Program-made: the position numbers and the translations under genes
Shown here: positions 25,067 to 34,162 of the stretch, one piece after another
Numbering within the stretch: position 1 is the stretch's first letter
Layout of the letters: each line of letters begins with the position of its first letter
From: Candidatus Neomicrothrix sp. UBA7388
GTDB taxonomy: Bacteria; Actinomycetota; Acidimicrobiia; Acidimicrobiales; Poriferisodalaceae
Reading direction: 5' to 3'
Length of the DNA stretch: 45,584 nt
Assembly (NCBI GenBank): GCA_002470695.1
Contig: DKNM01000075.1
Coordinates: forward strand, 26,142-71,725
Notes under the pieces: model-generated
What the model saw: only the letters and a program-made list of their open reading frames with translations
What the model was told of the DNA's origin: nothing
The model's database searches: none

Positions 25067-25882
25067 CTAAGCAATAAGCTGGTCAAGGGCAAATACCTCG
25101 ATGCGCTCCCCCGACTCAGTTCGTACAGGAGCGACATCAGTACCCAGCAGCGCAAAACCGATATAGGGCGCTTCATTAGTTACCGTCAAGACCTCCCCAA
25201 CTTTTTTTTCACCGCCGAACAAAGCTTGAGATTTCTCTAGTTTGCTTTCAGCACGAACCCGACGAATTATTCGGCGCCCTCCGCTTCGTGCGTCTATACG
25301 CTCAACCAGCTCTTGTCCCCGATAGCAACCTTTATCGAACGAAACCGCTAACTCTAAAACTCCGGACTCGTTGGGAATACCTCCAACTTTAAATTCCTCT
25401 CCGAGACGCGGCAGCCCATGCGTCATTACAAGGCGTTGGAAGTCATTTTCTGAACACTCCTCAAGATCAATAACGGAATCACTGCCATAGAGGTCTATGC
25501 AAAGCCCATCATTCCAGCCCGAAGGCAGCGGCTGAGTGAAGTCCTCGACATTTAAGTCTGATTGATTCCCCACTACCGAAATCATCTCCTCAGCGCTCAA
25601 TGTAAAGTCCACCTTTGAACGCAGCTTAAAGCGCGAGAGGGACTCCTCAAGGGTTTGCCCAAAACCGTATTCAGTGTCAAGGCGATACGAGTCCTGAGCA
25701 ACACGCAGGATTCGAAAAAATCCCTCAATGTTCCCGCGAGGCTCAAGAAGGAATGACCACCGAGCATCACCTTCGGCCATATCGTCCACATTCTGCGAAA
25801 TTTGGCCATGCAGGTACTGCTCTGCCTCCGGGCCATTGGCAAAGATAACGTCACGATGAGTTCGATATGCCCTCGCAGTCAT
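25067..25882 (-). CDS. ygfZ: YgfZ/GcvT-like folate-binding iron-sulfur repair protein
   Basis: 271 aa. An aminomethyltransferase-like fold with the YgfZ signature KGCYRGQE near 185-192, characteristic of the folate-dependent family that supports iron-sulfur enzymes such as MiaB in E. coli. HGQISQNV at the N-terminus and the barrel domain with IGFALL at the C-terminus are also typical. Its ATG overlaps the trpEG stop by 4 nt, so translation is coupled. No direct link to tryptophan synthesis is known; the arrangement is probably economical clustering. Confidence 0.88.
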   Translation of the reverse strand: MTARAYRTHRDVIFANGPEAEQYLHGQISQNVDDMAEGDARWSFLLEPRGNIEGFFRILRVAQDSYRLDTEYGFGQTLEESLSRFKLRSKVDFTLSAEEMISVVGNQSDLNVEDFTQPLPSGWNDGLCIDLYGSDSVIDLEECSENDFQRLVMTHGLPRLGEEFKVGGIPNESGVLELAVSFDKGCYRGQELVERIDARSGGRRIIRRVRAESKLEKSQALFGGEKKVGEVLTVTNEAPYIGFALLGTDVAPVRTESGERIEVFALDQLIA

Positions 25883-28029
25883 GTTCGGTCCGTCAGCATC
25901 TTCACAGCATTTCGCACAAGTTTAAGACCTACTTCGTCATCAAAAGACATGATTGATTCAGGGTGAAATTGAACTGCGCAGATCGGCAAAACTGCATGCT
26001 CTACTGCCATCACCACATTATCGTCTTCGCTTTTCGCAACAATTTTAATTGACTCTGGCAACATATTTTCCATTGCATATAAGGAGTGATAGCGGCCGGC
26101 TTTGAATTGCGACGGCAGCCCTTCAAATAGTTTGCAATTCGAAGTTTCAATGAGAGAAGACTTCCCGTGCATCGGCGTCTGGAGTTGATCGAGTTCTCCC
26201 CCAAAATATTCCACGATTGCTTGCAATCCGAGACAAACGCCGAATATCGGAATGTCCAACTCAAGAGCAGCTTCGATAGTGGCTTTGGTGTCAAAGTCCG
26301 CGGGCACTCCTGGCCCAGGCGACAGAACGAGTAAATCAGGACGATTAGAGGCCAGTTCGCCTAAAGGGAAACCGGCGCGTTGCGTTTCAACTGCCGCTCC
26401 CGTCTGTCGCAAATAGTTGGCCAACGTATGAACGAACGAATCCATATGGTCCACCAAAAGAACTCGTTTATTTTCCGCTTGAACTTCGACCGTGTTTACT
26501 TCAGATGGTCGACGAGGAAGTCTTAGAGCGTCCAAAAACGCCGAAGCTTTCAATTCTGTTTCTTCCTCTTCAGCTACCGGATCAGAATCCCAGAGGAGGG
26601 TAGCGCCGACCCTCACTTCGGCATGGCCATCCTTAACGCGGATAGTCCTGAGAGTTAGGCCTGTGTTCAGTCCTCCATCGAAGCCAATTTTTCCAATCGC
26701 TCCCCCGTACCAAGCCCGAGGACTTTTCTCGTGCTCTTCAAGAAACATCATCGCCGAGGTCTTGGGCGCACCGGTTACCGTCACAGCCCAGGTGTGGGAT
26801 AAGAACGCATCGAGAGCATCAAACTCGGGCCTCAGGCGCCCTTCTACGTGGTCAACAGTATGAATCAAACGCGAATACATCTCGATTTGCCGCCGCCCTA
26901 TCACCTTTACTGATCCCGGCACGCAGATCCTGCTCTTATCATTTCGATCTACGTCGGTGCACATCGTGAGTTCAGATTCATCTTTTTCGGAATTTAGAAG
27001 AGCCAGAATTTGAGAAGCGTCATCCAGAGGGTCTTGGCCTCTGGCGATGGTGCCCGAGATAGGGCATGTTTCGACGCGATCCCCCTCAACTCTGACGTAC
27101 ATTTCAGGCGAGGCCCCCACTAGCCACTCAGATTCACCAAGGTTTATAAGAAAACCATATGGTGAAGGATTCTGCTCTTTGAGACGCCTGAACAACTCTG
27201 ATGGTGGTTCAGGAGACGGCTCAACGAACGTTTGGCTCGATACCACCTCAAACAAATCACCACGGGCAAAGTACTCTCGCGCTAACTCAACTACTCCGGC
27301 GTAGGCACCTCTTTCGTGATCCCTATATGGCTCTAATTCAGAATCCGAACTGTAAGGCTCTCTTGCTCCGCCTCGACTCATTTCAATTGTGCTGTCATCG
27401 CCGTAGGAAAATTCGTAACGTCGCCGTTCTGCGATACCACTTTGATGGTCGACAACGATAACTTCGTCTGGCACATAGAGGACTAAATCTCTCTGGTTTT
27501 GGGGGCGGGAAAGCCTTAGCTCGATGGGCTCAAATTGGAAGGCTAAGTCATATCCAAATGCACCGTATAAACCTAAGTGTTCGTCAGAACCTCGGAACAG
27601 CTCAACCATTGACCTGACCACTGAGAATGAGGATGGTTGCCTACTTCTTTCTTCTTCAGAGAATCGAACTGTGCCGCGCTCTACTCGGCAAGTAACTTTT
27701 CGGACAGAATCCACCTCAAGGGTCACGCAGCTCAGACTCTTAAGGTTGTCGCGCACTGGTTTGAGAAGCAGTTCGCCGCGAGAGTTCAGCGCCTCGACGT
27801 CAACCTTGTCCCCGTGACTGGTAATTACCAGCGGAGGGTCGACAAAGCCCATATCCCAACGGGTGTAGCGGCCGGGGTATTCGTAACTTGACGAGAGCAA
27901 AACGCCACGCGCCGAGTCGAGACGATCGACTAAATCCTCGATCGCTTCTAACGGCTCAACTGAAGTCACTTGAACTGAGACCTCAACTCCACCTTCAGTG
28001 GTGTAGCTAGGCAGATCGTCGAATGACAT
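25879..28029 (-). CDS. trpEG: Fused anthranilate synthase (TrpE-TrpG)
   Basis: First step of tryptophan synthesis: chorismate plus glutamine to anthranilate. 716 aa. TrpE-like part 1-505: SSYEYPGRYTRWD N-terminal segment, then the chorismate-binding half with PSPYGFLINL, GASPEMYVRVEG, PISGTIARG and ELTMCTDVDRNDKSR. TrpG amidotransferase 522-716: SPGPG, nucleophile Cys in FGVCLGLQAIV, and His/Glu in VQFHPES. The fusion is the TrpE(G) clade known from Rhizobium and some actinobacteria; the N-terminal GRYTRWD pattern and the DPPLVI text fit that clade, arguing against an aminodeoxychorismate synthase. AAAGGAG lies 7 nt before the ATG. trpD is not in this cluster. Confidence 0.93.
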   Translation of the reverse strand: MSFDDLPSYTTEGGVEVSVQVTSVEPLEAIEDLVDRLDSARGVLLSSSYEYPGRYTRWDMGFVDPPLVITSHGDKVDVEALNSRGELLLKPVRDNLKSLSCVTLEVDSVRKVTCRVERGTVRFSEEERSRQPSSFSVVRSMVELFRGSDEHLGLYGAFGYDLAFQFEPIELRLSRPQNQRDLVLYVPDEVIVVDHQSGIAERRRYEFSYGDDSTIEMSRGGAREPYSSDSELEPYRDHERGAYAGVVELAREYFARGDLFEVVSSQTFVEPSPEPPSELFRRLKEQNPSPYGFLINLGESEWLVGASPEMYVRVEGDRVETCPISGTIARGQDPLDDASQILALLNSEKDESELTMCTDVDRNDKSRICVPGSVKVIGRRQIEMYSRLIHTVDHVEGRLRPEFDALDAFLSHTWAVTVTGAPKTSAMMFLEEHEKSPRAWYGGAIGKIGFDGGLNTGLTLRTIRVKDGHAEVRVGATLLWDSDPVAEEEETELKASAFLDALRLPRRPSEVNTVEVQAENKRVLLVDHMDSFVHTLANYLRQTGAAVETQRAGFPLGELASNRPDLLVLSPGPGVPADFDTKATIEAALELDIPIFGVCLGLQAIVEYFGGELDQLQTPMHGKSSLIETSNCKLFEGLPSQFKAGRYHSLYAMENMLPESIKIVAKSEDDNVVMAVEHAVLPICAVQFHPESIMSFDDEVGLKLVRNAVKMLTDRT

Positions 28030-28043
28030 TCAGATCTCCTTTG

Positions 28044-28397
28044 TTACAGGTACAAACCTGTGCTGCCTGGTTCTACACGAGGTGCCGCTATGGCGTGAAC
28101 ATCTCGCTCGCGAAGGATCAAGAAATCGTCCCCATGGACTTCTACTTCGTATCTATCCTCCGGATTAAATAAGACATGGTCGCCCTCTTCAGCGCTGCGC
28201 ACATTGGGGCCCGCCCCTACGACCTCTCCCCAAACTAATCGCTTTTGCTGTTGGGCAGTCGCAGGGATCAAGATTCCGCCGCTGCTTCTTCGATCCGCCT
28301 CGTCGGTAGGCATCCGGACAAGAATCCGATCATGAAGCATTTTGATCGGCCTTTTAGGATTATTTTCTGTTGGGACATCGATCGATTCATCAGCCAC
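28044..28397 (-). CDS. GroES-like chaperonin, stand-alone actinobacterial paralogue
   Basis: 117 aa with a Cpn10 fold: MLHDRILVRM, SSGGILIPATA, VGAGPN and LFNPEDRYEVEVHGDDFLILRERDVHAI. It ends with STGLYL, an end I know from a conserved actinobacterial GroES-like family that sits without groEL. Two features differ from classical GroES: the mobile-loop region is changed and the C-terminus is extended. GTG start, only 24 nt from the divergent hydrolase start. It lies 14 nt before trpEG and likely heads the transcript. Whether it co-operates with GroEL is unknown. Confidence 0.87.
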   Translation of the reverse strand: MADESIDVPTENNPKRPIKMLHDRILVRMPTDEADRRSSGGILIPATAQQQKRLVWGEVVGAGPNVRSAEEGDHVLFNPEDRYEVEVHGDDFLILRERDVHAIAAPRVEPGSTGLYL

Positions 28398-28421
28398 GAT
28401 GGCACGGTACCGTTGTTACCC

Positions 28422-29060
28422 ATGAACGCCGACGCTGAGGCACCCCAAAAAACAAATTTTACGACGAGCGATAACGTCGTTCTGGAGGCCGAATACATCA
28501 TCCCGAGTTCCTGCAGCGCAATCGCAGTACTGTCACACCCCCACCCTTTATACGGGGGTGATATGCGCAACATCGTTATCCAGGACCTCTTCAATCGATT
28601 GCCAGAAGCCTCAATTGCTGCGTTGCGTTACAACTTTAGAGGTGTACAAAATTCCGCTGGTAGTCACGGTGACGGAGAGACGGAGGTCTTTGACAGTCAG
28701 GGGGCCTTTCGATTTGCATCTGCCTTAGCGCAAGGTAAGCCAGTGATTTCAGTTGGCTACTCGTTTGGAGCTGACGTGTCGCTGACCGCCGATGACCCAA
28801 CGTTAGCCGGATGGGTGGGGATCGCAGCGCCTCTGGCCCTTCTAGCGCCGCACGAGATGAGTGCCGGCGCGGATACTCGACCCACAAAGCTCCTAGTGCC
28901 GGAAAACGATCAATTCAGGTCAGTAGCTGAAGCACAGGAAATCTGCACTAACTGGAAGAAGACCTCGGTTGAAGCAATATCAGGAGCCGATCACTTTTTC
29001 TCGACGGGGACTAAGACACTCTCAGAGCGGGTGGCTGATTTCGTAGTGACCTTTTTCTAA
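28422..29060 (+). CDS. Small alpha/beta hydrolase (COG2945-like)
   Basis: 212 aa, cytosolic. The start at ATG 28422 is chosen because the longer frame runs into the divergent groES-like gene. Features: LSHPHPLYGGDM with the oxyanion segment, RYNFRGVQNSAG, nucleophile Ser in GYSFGAD (about 108-114), Asp in VPENDQF and His in GADHFF give a complete catalytic triad. Members of this group are poorly characterised esterases or lipases. No Shine-Dalgarno sequence, so it may be leaderless. Divergent from groES with only 24 nt between starts. Confidence 0.82.
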   Translation: MNADAEAPQKTNFTTSDNVVLEAEYIIPSSCSAIAVLSHPHPLYGGDMRNIVIQDLFNRLPEASIAALRYNFRGVQNSAGSHGDGETEVFDSQGAFRFASALAQGKPVISVGYSFGADVSLTADDPTLAGWVGIAAPLALLAPHEMSAGADTRPTKLLVPENDQFRSVAEAQEICTNWKKTSVEAISGADHFFSTGTKTLSERVADFVVTFF

Positions 29061-29083
29061 TAGAAGCCTATTGCAAGATAAAC

Positions 29084-29407
29084 TTAAGATTTAAACCGAT
29101 GACGGTTCGCAGCTACCCAGCGATACACAAGTGCCGCTAGCCAAGAAATTGGTGGAGTACTTATTAAAACGCCCACAAATGACCAAAGTCCACCTACCTG
29201 TCGGAGTGCTTTGCCAATAGCAGCATGACCCGCTAACCGGACACCATCCTCGATCCACCAAACAGAGCGTTTTGCATCCTCAAGTGATAACTCCAATGCT
29301 GCGAGGTCTTCAGGCGACCCTGCACTCATGTCAATACCAGAGCGCTCCCTAATCCATGAGGCGCACCGGCAGCAAAAAGCGCAATCGCCGTCGTATACAA
29401 GTGTCAT
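29084..29407 (-). CDS. DCC-family (DUF393) thiol-disulfide oxidoreductase-like protein
   Basis: 107 aa with the N-terminal DGDCAFC (CxxC) that names the family, and a hydrophobic C-terminal part (VGVLISTPPISWLAALVYRWVA) that may associate with membrane. DCC proteins are predicted thioredoxin-like redox factors of unknown partner. It follows the DUF1330 gene by 9 nt and ends tail to tail with the hydrolase (23 nt). Confidence 0.85.
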   Translation of the reverse strand: MTLVYDGDCAFCCRCASWIRERSGIDMSAGSPEDLAALELSLEDAKRSVWWIEDGVRLAGHAAIGKALRQVGGLWSFVGVLISTPPISWLAALVYRWVAANRHRFKS

Positions 29408-29416
29408 CGGTTTGAT

Positions 29417-29701
29417 CTACAAGCCTTTGACCAGAGCGCCGCGCGAGTCGGTCGCGGCTAGCCGCATAGGTAAAGCTTGTTGGTACTCGGCCGATTCGTA
29501 CCACTCCCTAAAGGCTTCTTCGTCATCAAATTCCAAAATTACCAAGCGGGACCCGTGCCACTCACCTTCGATCACGTCGACCGAATTATCGACGGCCAAA
29601 GCTCTACCGCTACCAAGCGAGGAGGCCCGAGCGGCTTGCTCGTACGCCTTGAGGCCCTCAACATCCGTCACTTGCTCTTGTACGACAAAGTAAACACTCA
29701 T
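29417..29701 (-). CDS. DUF1330 small protein
   Basis: 94 aa with the dimeric ferredoxin-like fold of the DUF1330/YciI-related family: YFVVQEQVTD, LKAYEQAARASSL, VIEGEWHGSRLVILEFDDEEAF and REWYESAEYQQ are diagnostic. Start at ATG 29701 is preferred because GGA lies 5 nt before it; an upstream TTG at 29710 adds three residues. The product's reaction is unknown. It lies 98 nt downstream of the acyl-CoA synthetase stop and 9 nt before the DCC gene. Confidence 0.85.
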   Translation of the reverse strand: MSVYFVVQEQVTDVEGLKAYEQAARASSLGSGRALAVDNSVDVIEGEWHGSRLVILEFDDEEAFREWYESAEYQQALPMRLAATDSRGALVKGL

Positions 29702-29799
29702 GTTTTCCAATCATTGCGCTTTTACGAGCCGAAGGTACCAAACTTGGAACCGCTGTTACCTGCCACAGCGGCTCAAGAGAACAGGCTTTCTAGCCTCAT

Positions 29800-31389
29800 T
29801 CACGAGTCAGTGATTTGCGCGATTGGAGAAATGCCGCCTTCTGAACCGCCTTCGACTCCCCAGTACTCATCACGAAGCAACCGTTTGTAGAGCTTTCCCG
29901 TAGGTAGCCTCGGTAATTCTGGGCGAAAGTCAATTGACCTCGGGACTTTGTACCCGGCGAGATTTTCGCGCGCATAACTAAGCAAACGACCGGCGAGAGA
30001 AGCTTCGTCTTCGATTTCGCCGATGGCTTGAACCACTGCCTTTACTTCCTCCCCAAAGTCTTCGTTGGGGACACCGAAAACAGCAACGTCGGCGACTTCT
30101 GGGTGAAGGATAAGGCAATCCTCAATTTCTTGAGGGTAGATATTCACACCTCCAGAGATAATCATAAAAGCTTTGCGGTCCGTTAAGTACAAGAACCCTT
30201 CCTCGTCTAGACGGCCGACGTCTCCCAAAGTTGTCCAAAATGGATTATCCGGGTGACGGGAACTCTGAGTCTGCTCTGGTGCTTCGTGGTATTCGAAAGT
30301 TTGCTCTTCTCGCTCGAAATAGATCAGCCCTGACTCGCCCGTAGGTAATTCGATGCCATCTTCATCGCAAATGTGGAGTGTGCCAATCAATGGACGACCC
30401 ACAGTGCCTGGGTGAGCAAGCCAATCATCTGGGCCCACATAGCAAAATCCATTTAGCTCAGTACCAGCGTAGTACTCGTGCAAAATAGGCCCCCACCAGT
30501 CCATCATCTGCTTTTTCACTTCCACCGGGCAGGGTGCTGCAGCATGAATCGCTATCCGGTGACTGGACAGGTCCCAACTTTCTCGCTCTTCACGCTGGAG
30601 TTTCAGCATGCGAGAAAACATTGTTGGCACCCACTGAGAATGGGTGACTCTGTGTTGTTCTATGGCCTGGAGAGCTTCTTTGGGGTCGAATTTTTCCATA
30701 ACCACAACAGTTCCACCCACCGAATGGGTGCCGGTGGTAAAGCCAAGTGGTGCTGCGTGATAGAGAGGTGCCGGCGAAAGATAGATTGAATCCTGATTCA
30801 TCCCAAAAATTCCGCCGACCAATGCAGAGCCAATGAGGTCAGGGTCTCCTATCTTTGATCCGTCGATAGGTCGTTTAATGCCTTTCGGCTTGCCAGTAGT
30901 TCCTGAGCTATAAAGCATTAGGGAGCCTCGAGGCTCGTCGTCTAATGGGACCTGCTCGTAACCTTCGACAGCAGTTTCATAGTTTGCGTACCCATCGACA
31001 TCTGTTTCAAACATCAAACGCACTGGACAGTCTGAAATTAGTGGCAGCATTTCGATAGCTACCTCACGCACAGCTTCGCTTACTACCAGCACCTTCGCTC
31101 CGCAGTCGTTGACAATGTAAGCCGCTTCCTCAGCTGTGAGATATCTATTGACAGTAGTGAAGTACAGGCCGCTCCGAATAGCCGCCCAATAGGCCTCAAA
31201 GTAGCGGATGTGATTATCAGCAAAAATGGCCACATGGTCGCCGGGTCGTAGTCCGGCATCCCACATCATCTGGGCGAACCGGCAGGAGCGCTGCTCTAGC
31301 TCCATGTAGGAAATAGTGTCCCCTGTCCGAGCCATGACTACTGCCGGCTTGTTCGGTTGCTCTGCTACAAAGGCTCCTGGATAACTCAT
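29800..31389 (-). CDS. Acyl-CoA synthetase, AMP-forming
   Basis: 529-aa ANL-superfamily ligase that activates a carboxylic acid as acyl-adenylate and transfers it to CoA. Core motifs: SSGTTGKPKG (P-loop, about 166-175), the APLYHAAP segment, YYAGTELNGF, GDVGRLDEEGFLYLTDRKAFMIISGG and the C-terminal hinge region with catalytic Lys in PTGKLYKR. The text resembles the actinobacterial fatty-acid-CoA ligase (FadD-like) group; substrate cannot be read. It begins 30 nt after hisF on the same strand and is likely co-transcribed with the his genes. Confidence 0.9.
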   Translation of the reverse strand: MSYPGAFVAEQPNKPAVVMARTGDTISYMELEQRSCRFAQMMWDAGLRPGDHVAIFADNHIRYFEAYWAAIRSGLYFTTVNRYLTAEEAAYIVNDCGAKVLVVSEAVREVAIEMLPLISDCPVRLMFETDVDGYANYETAVEGYEQVPLDDEPRGSLMLYSSGTTGKPKGIKRPIDGSKIGDPDLIGSALVGGIFGMNQDSIYLSPAPLYHAAPLGFTTGTHSVGGTVVVMEKFDPKEALQAIEQHRVTHSQWVPTMFSRMLKLQREERESWDLSSHRIAIHAAAPCPVEVKKQMMDWWGPILHEYYAGTELNGFCYVGPDDWLAHPGTVGRPLIGTLHICDEDGIELPTGESGLIYFEREEQTFEYHEAPEQTQSSRHPDNPFWTTLGDVGRLDEEGFLYLTDRKAFMIISGGVNIYPQEIEDCLILHPEVADVAVFGVPNEDFGEEVKAVVQAIGEIEDEASLAGRLLSYARENLAGYKVPRSIDFRPELPRLPTGKLYKRLLRDEYWGVEGGSEGGISPIAQITDS

Positions 31390-31419
31390 TCCGCAAAGTT
31401 ATCTGATTGACGAGCACTT

Positions 31420-32190
31420 CTAACTACCAGAGGGAGGCCGAACCGCAACGCCTGCCTCAAGGAGCGCTCTTTTGGCCTCCGCAATGCTGTGTTCACCAAA
31501 GTGGAAGATCGAGGCAGCCAAAACTGCGTCGGCTTTCCCTAAGGTTGCCCCGTCCACTAAGTCCTGAAGAGTTCCCACACCACCGCTGGCAATGACCGGT
31601 ACTCCGACGGCGTTACTTATTGCTTGGGTTAGCTGAAGGTCATATCCATTTCGGGTGCCATCGCCGTCCATTGAAGTCAAAAGAATTTCGCCAGCACCCA
31701 GCTCAACTACTCGGTCGGCCCACTCGATTGCGTCCATGCCCGAATCTTTACGTCCACCGTTTACGTAAACATTCCAACCATCTCTGCCGTTAGCTTTTGC
31801 GTCGATCGCTACAACCACGCATTGCGTCCCAAATGCAGCCGCCAACTTCGACACTAACTCCGGCTCCTTAACAGCAGCCGAATTAACCGAGACCTTGTCT
31901 GCCCCCGCGCGCAGGACGGCACGGGCGTCATCGACTGATCGGATTCCACCTCCGATAGTGAAAGGAATGAATACCTGTTCTGCGACCTTCTTCGCAAGGC
32001 CCACAATAGTTTCACGGCCATCAGAGCTGGCTGTTATATCAAGAAACACAATTTCATCCGCACCCTCAGCGTCATAGCGTGAGGCGAGTTCAACTGGATC
32101 ACCGGCGTCCCGCAGTCCGACGAAATTGACGCCTTTGACCACTCGACCTTGATCGACATCCAAACAAGGAATAACTCGAACAGTCCTCAT
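31420..32190 (-). CDS. hisF: Imidazole glycerol phosphate synthase, cyclase subunit
   Basis: Works with HisH to form IGP and AICAR from PRFAR and ammonia. 256-aa TIM barrel with catalytic Asp11 in [13 protein letters not shown] and Asp130 in [10 protein letters not shown], plus TIGGGIRS and ASGGVG phosphate sites. Its ATG overlaps the hisA stop by 4 nt. Last of the his genes here; hisI, hisE and hisG are not in the window. Confidence 0.96.
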   Translation of the reverse strand: MRTVRVIPCLDVDQGRVVKGVNFVGLRDAGDPVELASRYDAEGADEIVFLDITASSDGRETIVGLAKKVAEQVFIPFTIGGGIRSVDDARAVLRAGADKVSVNSAAVKEPELVSKLAAAFGTQCVVVAIDAKANGRDGWNVYVNGGRKDSGMDAIEWADRVVELGAGEILLTSMDGDGTRNGYDLQLTQAISNAVGVPVIASGGVGTLQDLVDGATLGKADAVLAASIFHFGEHSIAEAKRALLEAGVAVRPPSGS

Positions 32191-32930
32191 GACTGCTGAG
32201 CTCGAATAGTTTCGATGGCTTCGGCGACATCGATCTTTCCATCGTGAATCGCCTTACCTACGATTACTCCAGACAAGAAACGCCCGTCGACTTCAACTTC
32301 CAGTAAATCGGCGATGTGCTGGAGAGAGCCAACGCCACCACTCGCCACCACCTCAAGCCCGGTAGAAGCCAACACTTGGCTCAAACCTTCGATATCCGAC
32401 CCGGTGCCCATTCCATCTCTATTAATTTGCGTGACCACAATTGCTTCAGCACCGGCATTTTCGAATCGAGCTAAAAGTTCGAAAATGGTCCAGCCGCTGT
32501 CTTGCTCCCAGCCTCGAGTAGCGACTTCGGTGCCACGAACGTCAAGACCTAAAGCTACAGAAAAACCTAAATCGGCAACCATCTCAATCAGCGACGGATT
32601 CTCGACAGCCGCTGTACCCATTACACATCGATTGATTCCGACATCGAACAACGACTTCGCCGTCTCAAGGCTTCGTATCCCACCTCCCGTCTGGACGGGA
32701 ACTGTTACCTGTCGGACGATCTCAGATACGGTCGCCAGATTCTCGGGCTGTCCTGAGCGAGCTGCATCTAGGTCGACAACGTGGATCCATTGAGCACCTG
32801 CTTCTTCAAAAGACAGAGCCACTTCGACCGGGTCAGACTCATATCGAATTTCGCGATCATAATCACCTTGGATCAGCCGAACACATGCACCATCTCGAAG
32901 GTCTATGGCCGGGTATAGATGGAAAGTCAT
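32187..32930 (-). CDS. hisA: ProFAR isomerase (HisA)
   Basis: Amadori isomerase of histidine synthesis. 247 aa barrel with catalytic Asp10 (PAIDLRDG) and the second acid in INRDGMGTG, plus [10 protein letters not shown] and ASGGVGSL phosphate-binding loops. In many actinobacteria HisA is the bifunctional PriA that replaces TrpF; because a separate trpF is present here, I call it HisA, though dual activity cannot be excluded from sequence alone. Overlaps hisH and hisF each by 4 nt. Confidence 0.94.
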   Translation of the reverse strand: MTFHLYPAIDLRDGACVRLIQGDYDREIRYESDPVEVALSFEEAGAQWIHVVDLDAARSGQPENLATVSEIVRQVTVPVQTGGGIRSLETAKSLFDVGINRCVMGTAAVENPSLIEMVADLGFSVALGLDVRGTEVATRGWEQDSGWTIFELLARFENAGAEAIVVTQINRDGMGTGSDIEGLSQVLASTGLEVVASGGVGSLQHIADLLEVEVDGRFLSGVIVGKAIHDGKIDVAEAIETIRAQQS

Positions 32931-33562
32931 TTTCTTAAGGCCTGGCTATAAAAGTTTTCTGCAAACTTTCGACCCAAATCACCTGACTTTTCCGGATGAA
33001 ACTGTGTGGCCCACAAAGACCCTTTTTCTACCATCGCCGTTACTTCGACTCCGTAGTCACAGGTTGCAACAATTAAGTCTTCAGGCGTCTCGGCCGCATA
33101 GCTGTGCACGAAGTACGCCCAATCGCCATTTCCGATTCCTTCAAGCAACGAGCACTCTTGGCGCAGAAACTTGAGCTTGTTCCATTGCATATGAGGACGC
33201 GGTAAATCGTTCGGGAGTAACCGAACGTGACCAGGCAACACGCCCAATCCAGGGACCCCTGGCGCCTCATCGGAACTTTCAAATAACATTTGCATTCCTA
33301 CGCATATGCCCAAAAAGGGCTTACCCGCTTCTATCGCCGACATTGCAACTTCGTCCAACTTGCTTGCTCTCAGCTCTTTCATACACGAGCCAAAGTGTCC
33401 TACCCCGGGAAGCACCAGGCCTACCGCATCAGCGATTAACGCCGGATCATTACTCAGCCGAACGTCTGCACCTACCCTTTCGAAACCCTTTTGCGCCGAT
33501 CGAAGGTTCCCAATGCCATAATCCAATACAGCTAAGAAGGGTTGCAGAGGTTCAGTACCCAT
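32927..33562 (-). CDS. hisH: Imidazole glycerol phosphate synthase, glutamine amidotransferase subunit
   Basis: Produces ammonia from glutamine for HisF. 211 aa class I amidotransferase with LDYGIGN, the oxyanion GVG region, nucleophile Cys87 in LGICVGMQ, and His189/Glu191 in TQFHPEKSG. GAGG ribosome site 9 nt before the ATG, 9 nt after hisB; its end overlaps hisA by 4 nt. Separate HisH rather than a HisHF fusion. Confidence 0.95.
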   Translation of the reverse strand: MGTEPLQPFLAVLDYGIGNLRSAQKGFERVGADVRLSNDPALIADAVGLVLPGVGHFGSCMKELRASKLDEVAMSAIEAGKPFLGICVGMQMLFESSDEAPGVPGLGVLPGHVRLLPNDLPRPHMQWNKLKFLRQECSLLEGIGNGDWAYFVHSYAAETPEDLIVATCDYGVEVTAMVEKGSLWATQFHPEKSGDLGRKFAENFYSQALRK

Positions 33563-33571
33563 AGGAGTTCC

Positions 33572-34162
33572 TCACAACACTCCTTTAGTGGAGGGCAGCA
33601 CCTCGTCAGATATGCGCACCGAATCATAAATGGCTCTGGCAACTGCCTTAAAGCTGGCTTCAATGATGTGATGAGTATTTTTGCCTCGGATCATAACCAT
33701 GTGCAGAGTAATCCCTGAAGCCATCACGAAAGCCCGCCAGAATTCCTCACAAAGTTGTGGATCGAATGGCGGATCACCGAGAATTTTTTCACCAGGAGGG
33801 TCAATGTCGTAATGCAAAAATGGTCGCCCCGACAAATCAAGCACGACTTCGACTGCCGCCTCGTCTAGAGGAACAGTTATCGCCGCAAACCGACGCACAC
33901 CCTGTTTGTCCCCCAGCGCTTCACCGAATGCTTCGCCAAGAGCAATACCGACGTCTTCGACAGTGTGATGCGCATCGATCTCAAGATCTCCGCTGCACTC
34001 AACATTCAGGTCCAACCGAGCGTGTTTTCCTAGCTGACTCAGCATATGGTCGAAAAATGGCAGTCCGGTGGCGATCTCCGTGTGACCTGAACCATCGACA
34101 TCGAGAGCTAGAACGATTCGAGTTTCTTTCGTTGTGCGCTCTTTCTGAGCTTCTCTGGTCAT
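33572..34162 (-). CDS. hisB: Imidazoleglycerol-phosphate dehydratase
   Basis: Mn-dependent dehydration of IGP to imidazole acetol phosphate. 196-aa monofunctional HisB (no phosphatase domain): FFDHML near 34-39, DAHHTVEDVGIALGEA with metal-binding His residues, and NTHHIIEASFKA near the C-terminus, with LPSTKGVL as the final lysine-bearing tail. Its ATG overlaps the hisC stop by 4 nt. Confidence 0.96.
   Translation of the reverse strand: MTREAQKERTTKETRIVLALDVDGSGHTEIATGLPFFDHMLSQLGKHARLDLNVECSGDLEIDAHHTVEDVGIALGEAFGEALGDKQGVRRFAAITVPLDEAAVEVVLDLSGRPFLHYDIDPPGEKILGDPPFDPQLCEEFWRAFVMASGITLHMVMIRGKNTHHIIEASFKAVARAIYDSVRISDEVLPSTKGVL

Noticed and set aside
28245..28421. Longer frame for the alpha/beta hydrolase
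   Set aside because: It lies antisense in the GroES-like gene, whose conserved text is clear.
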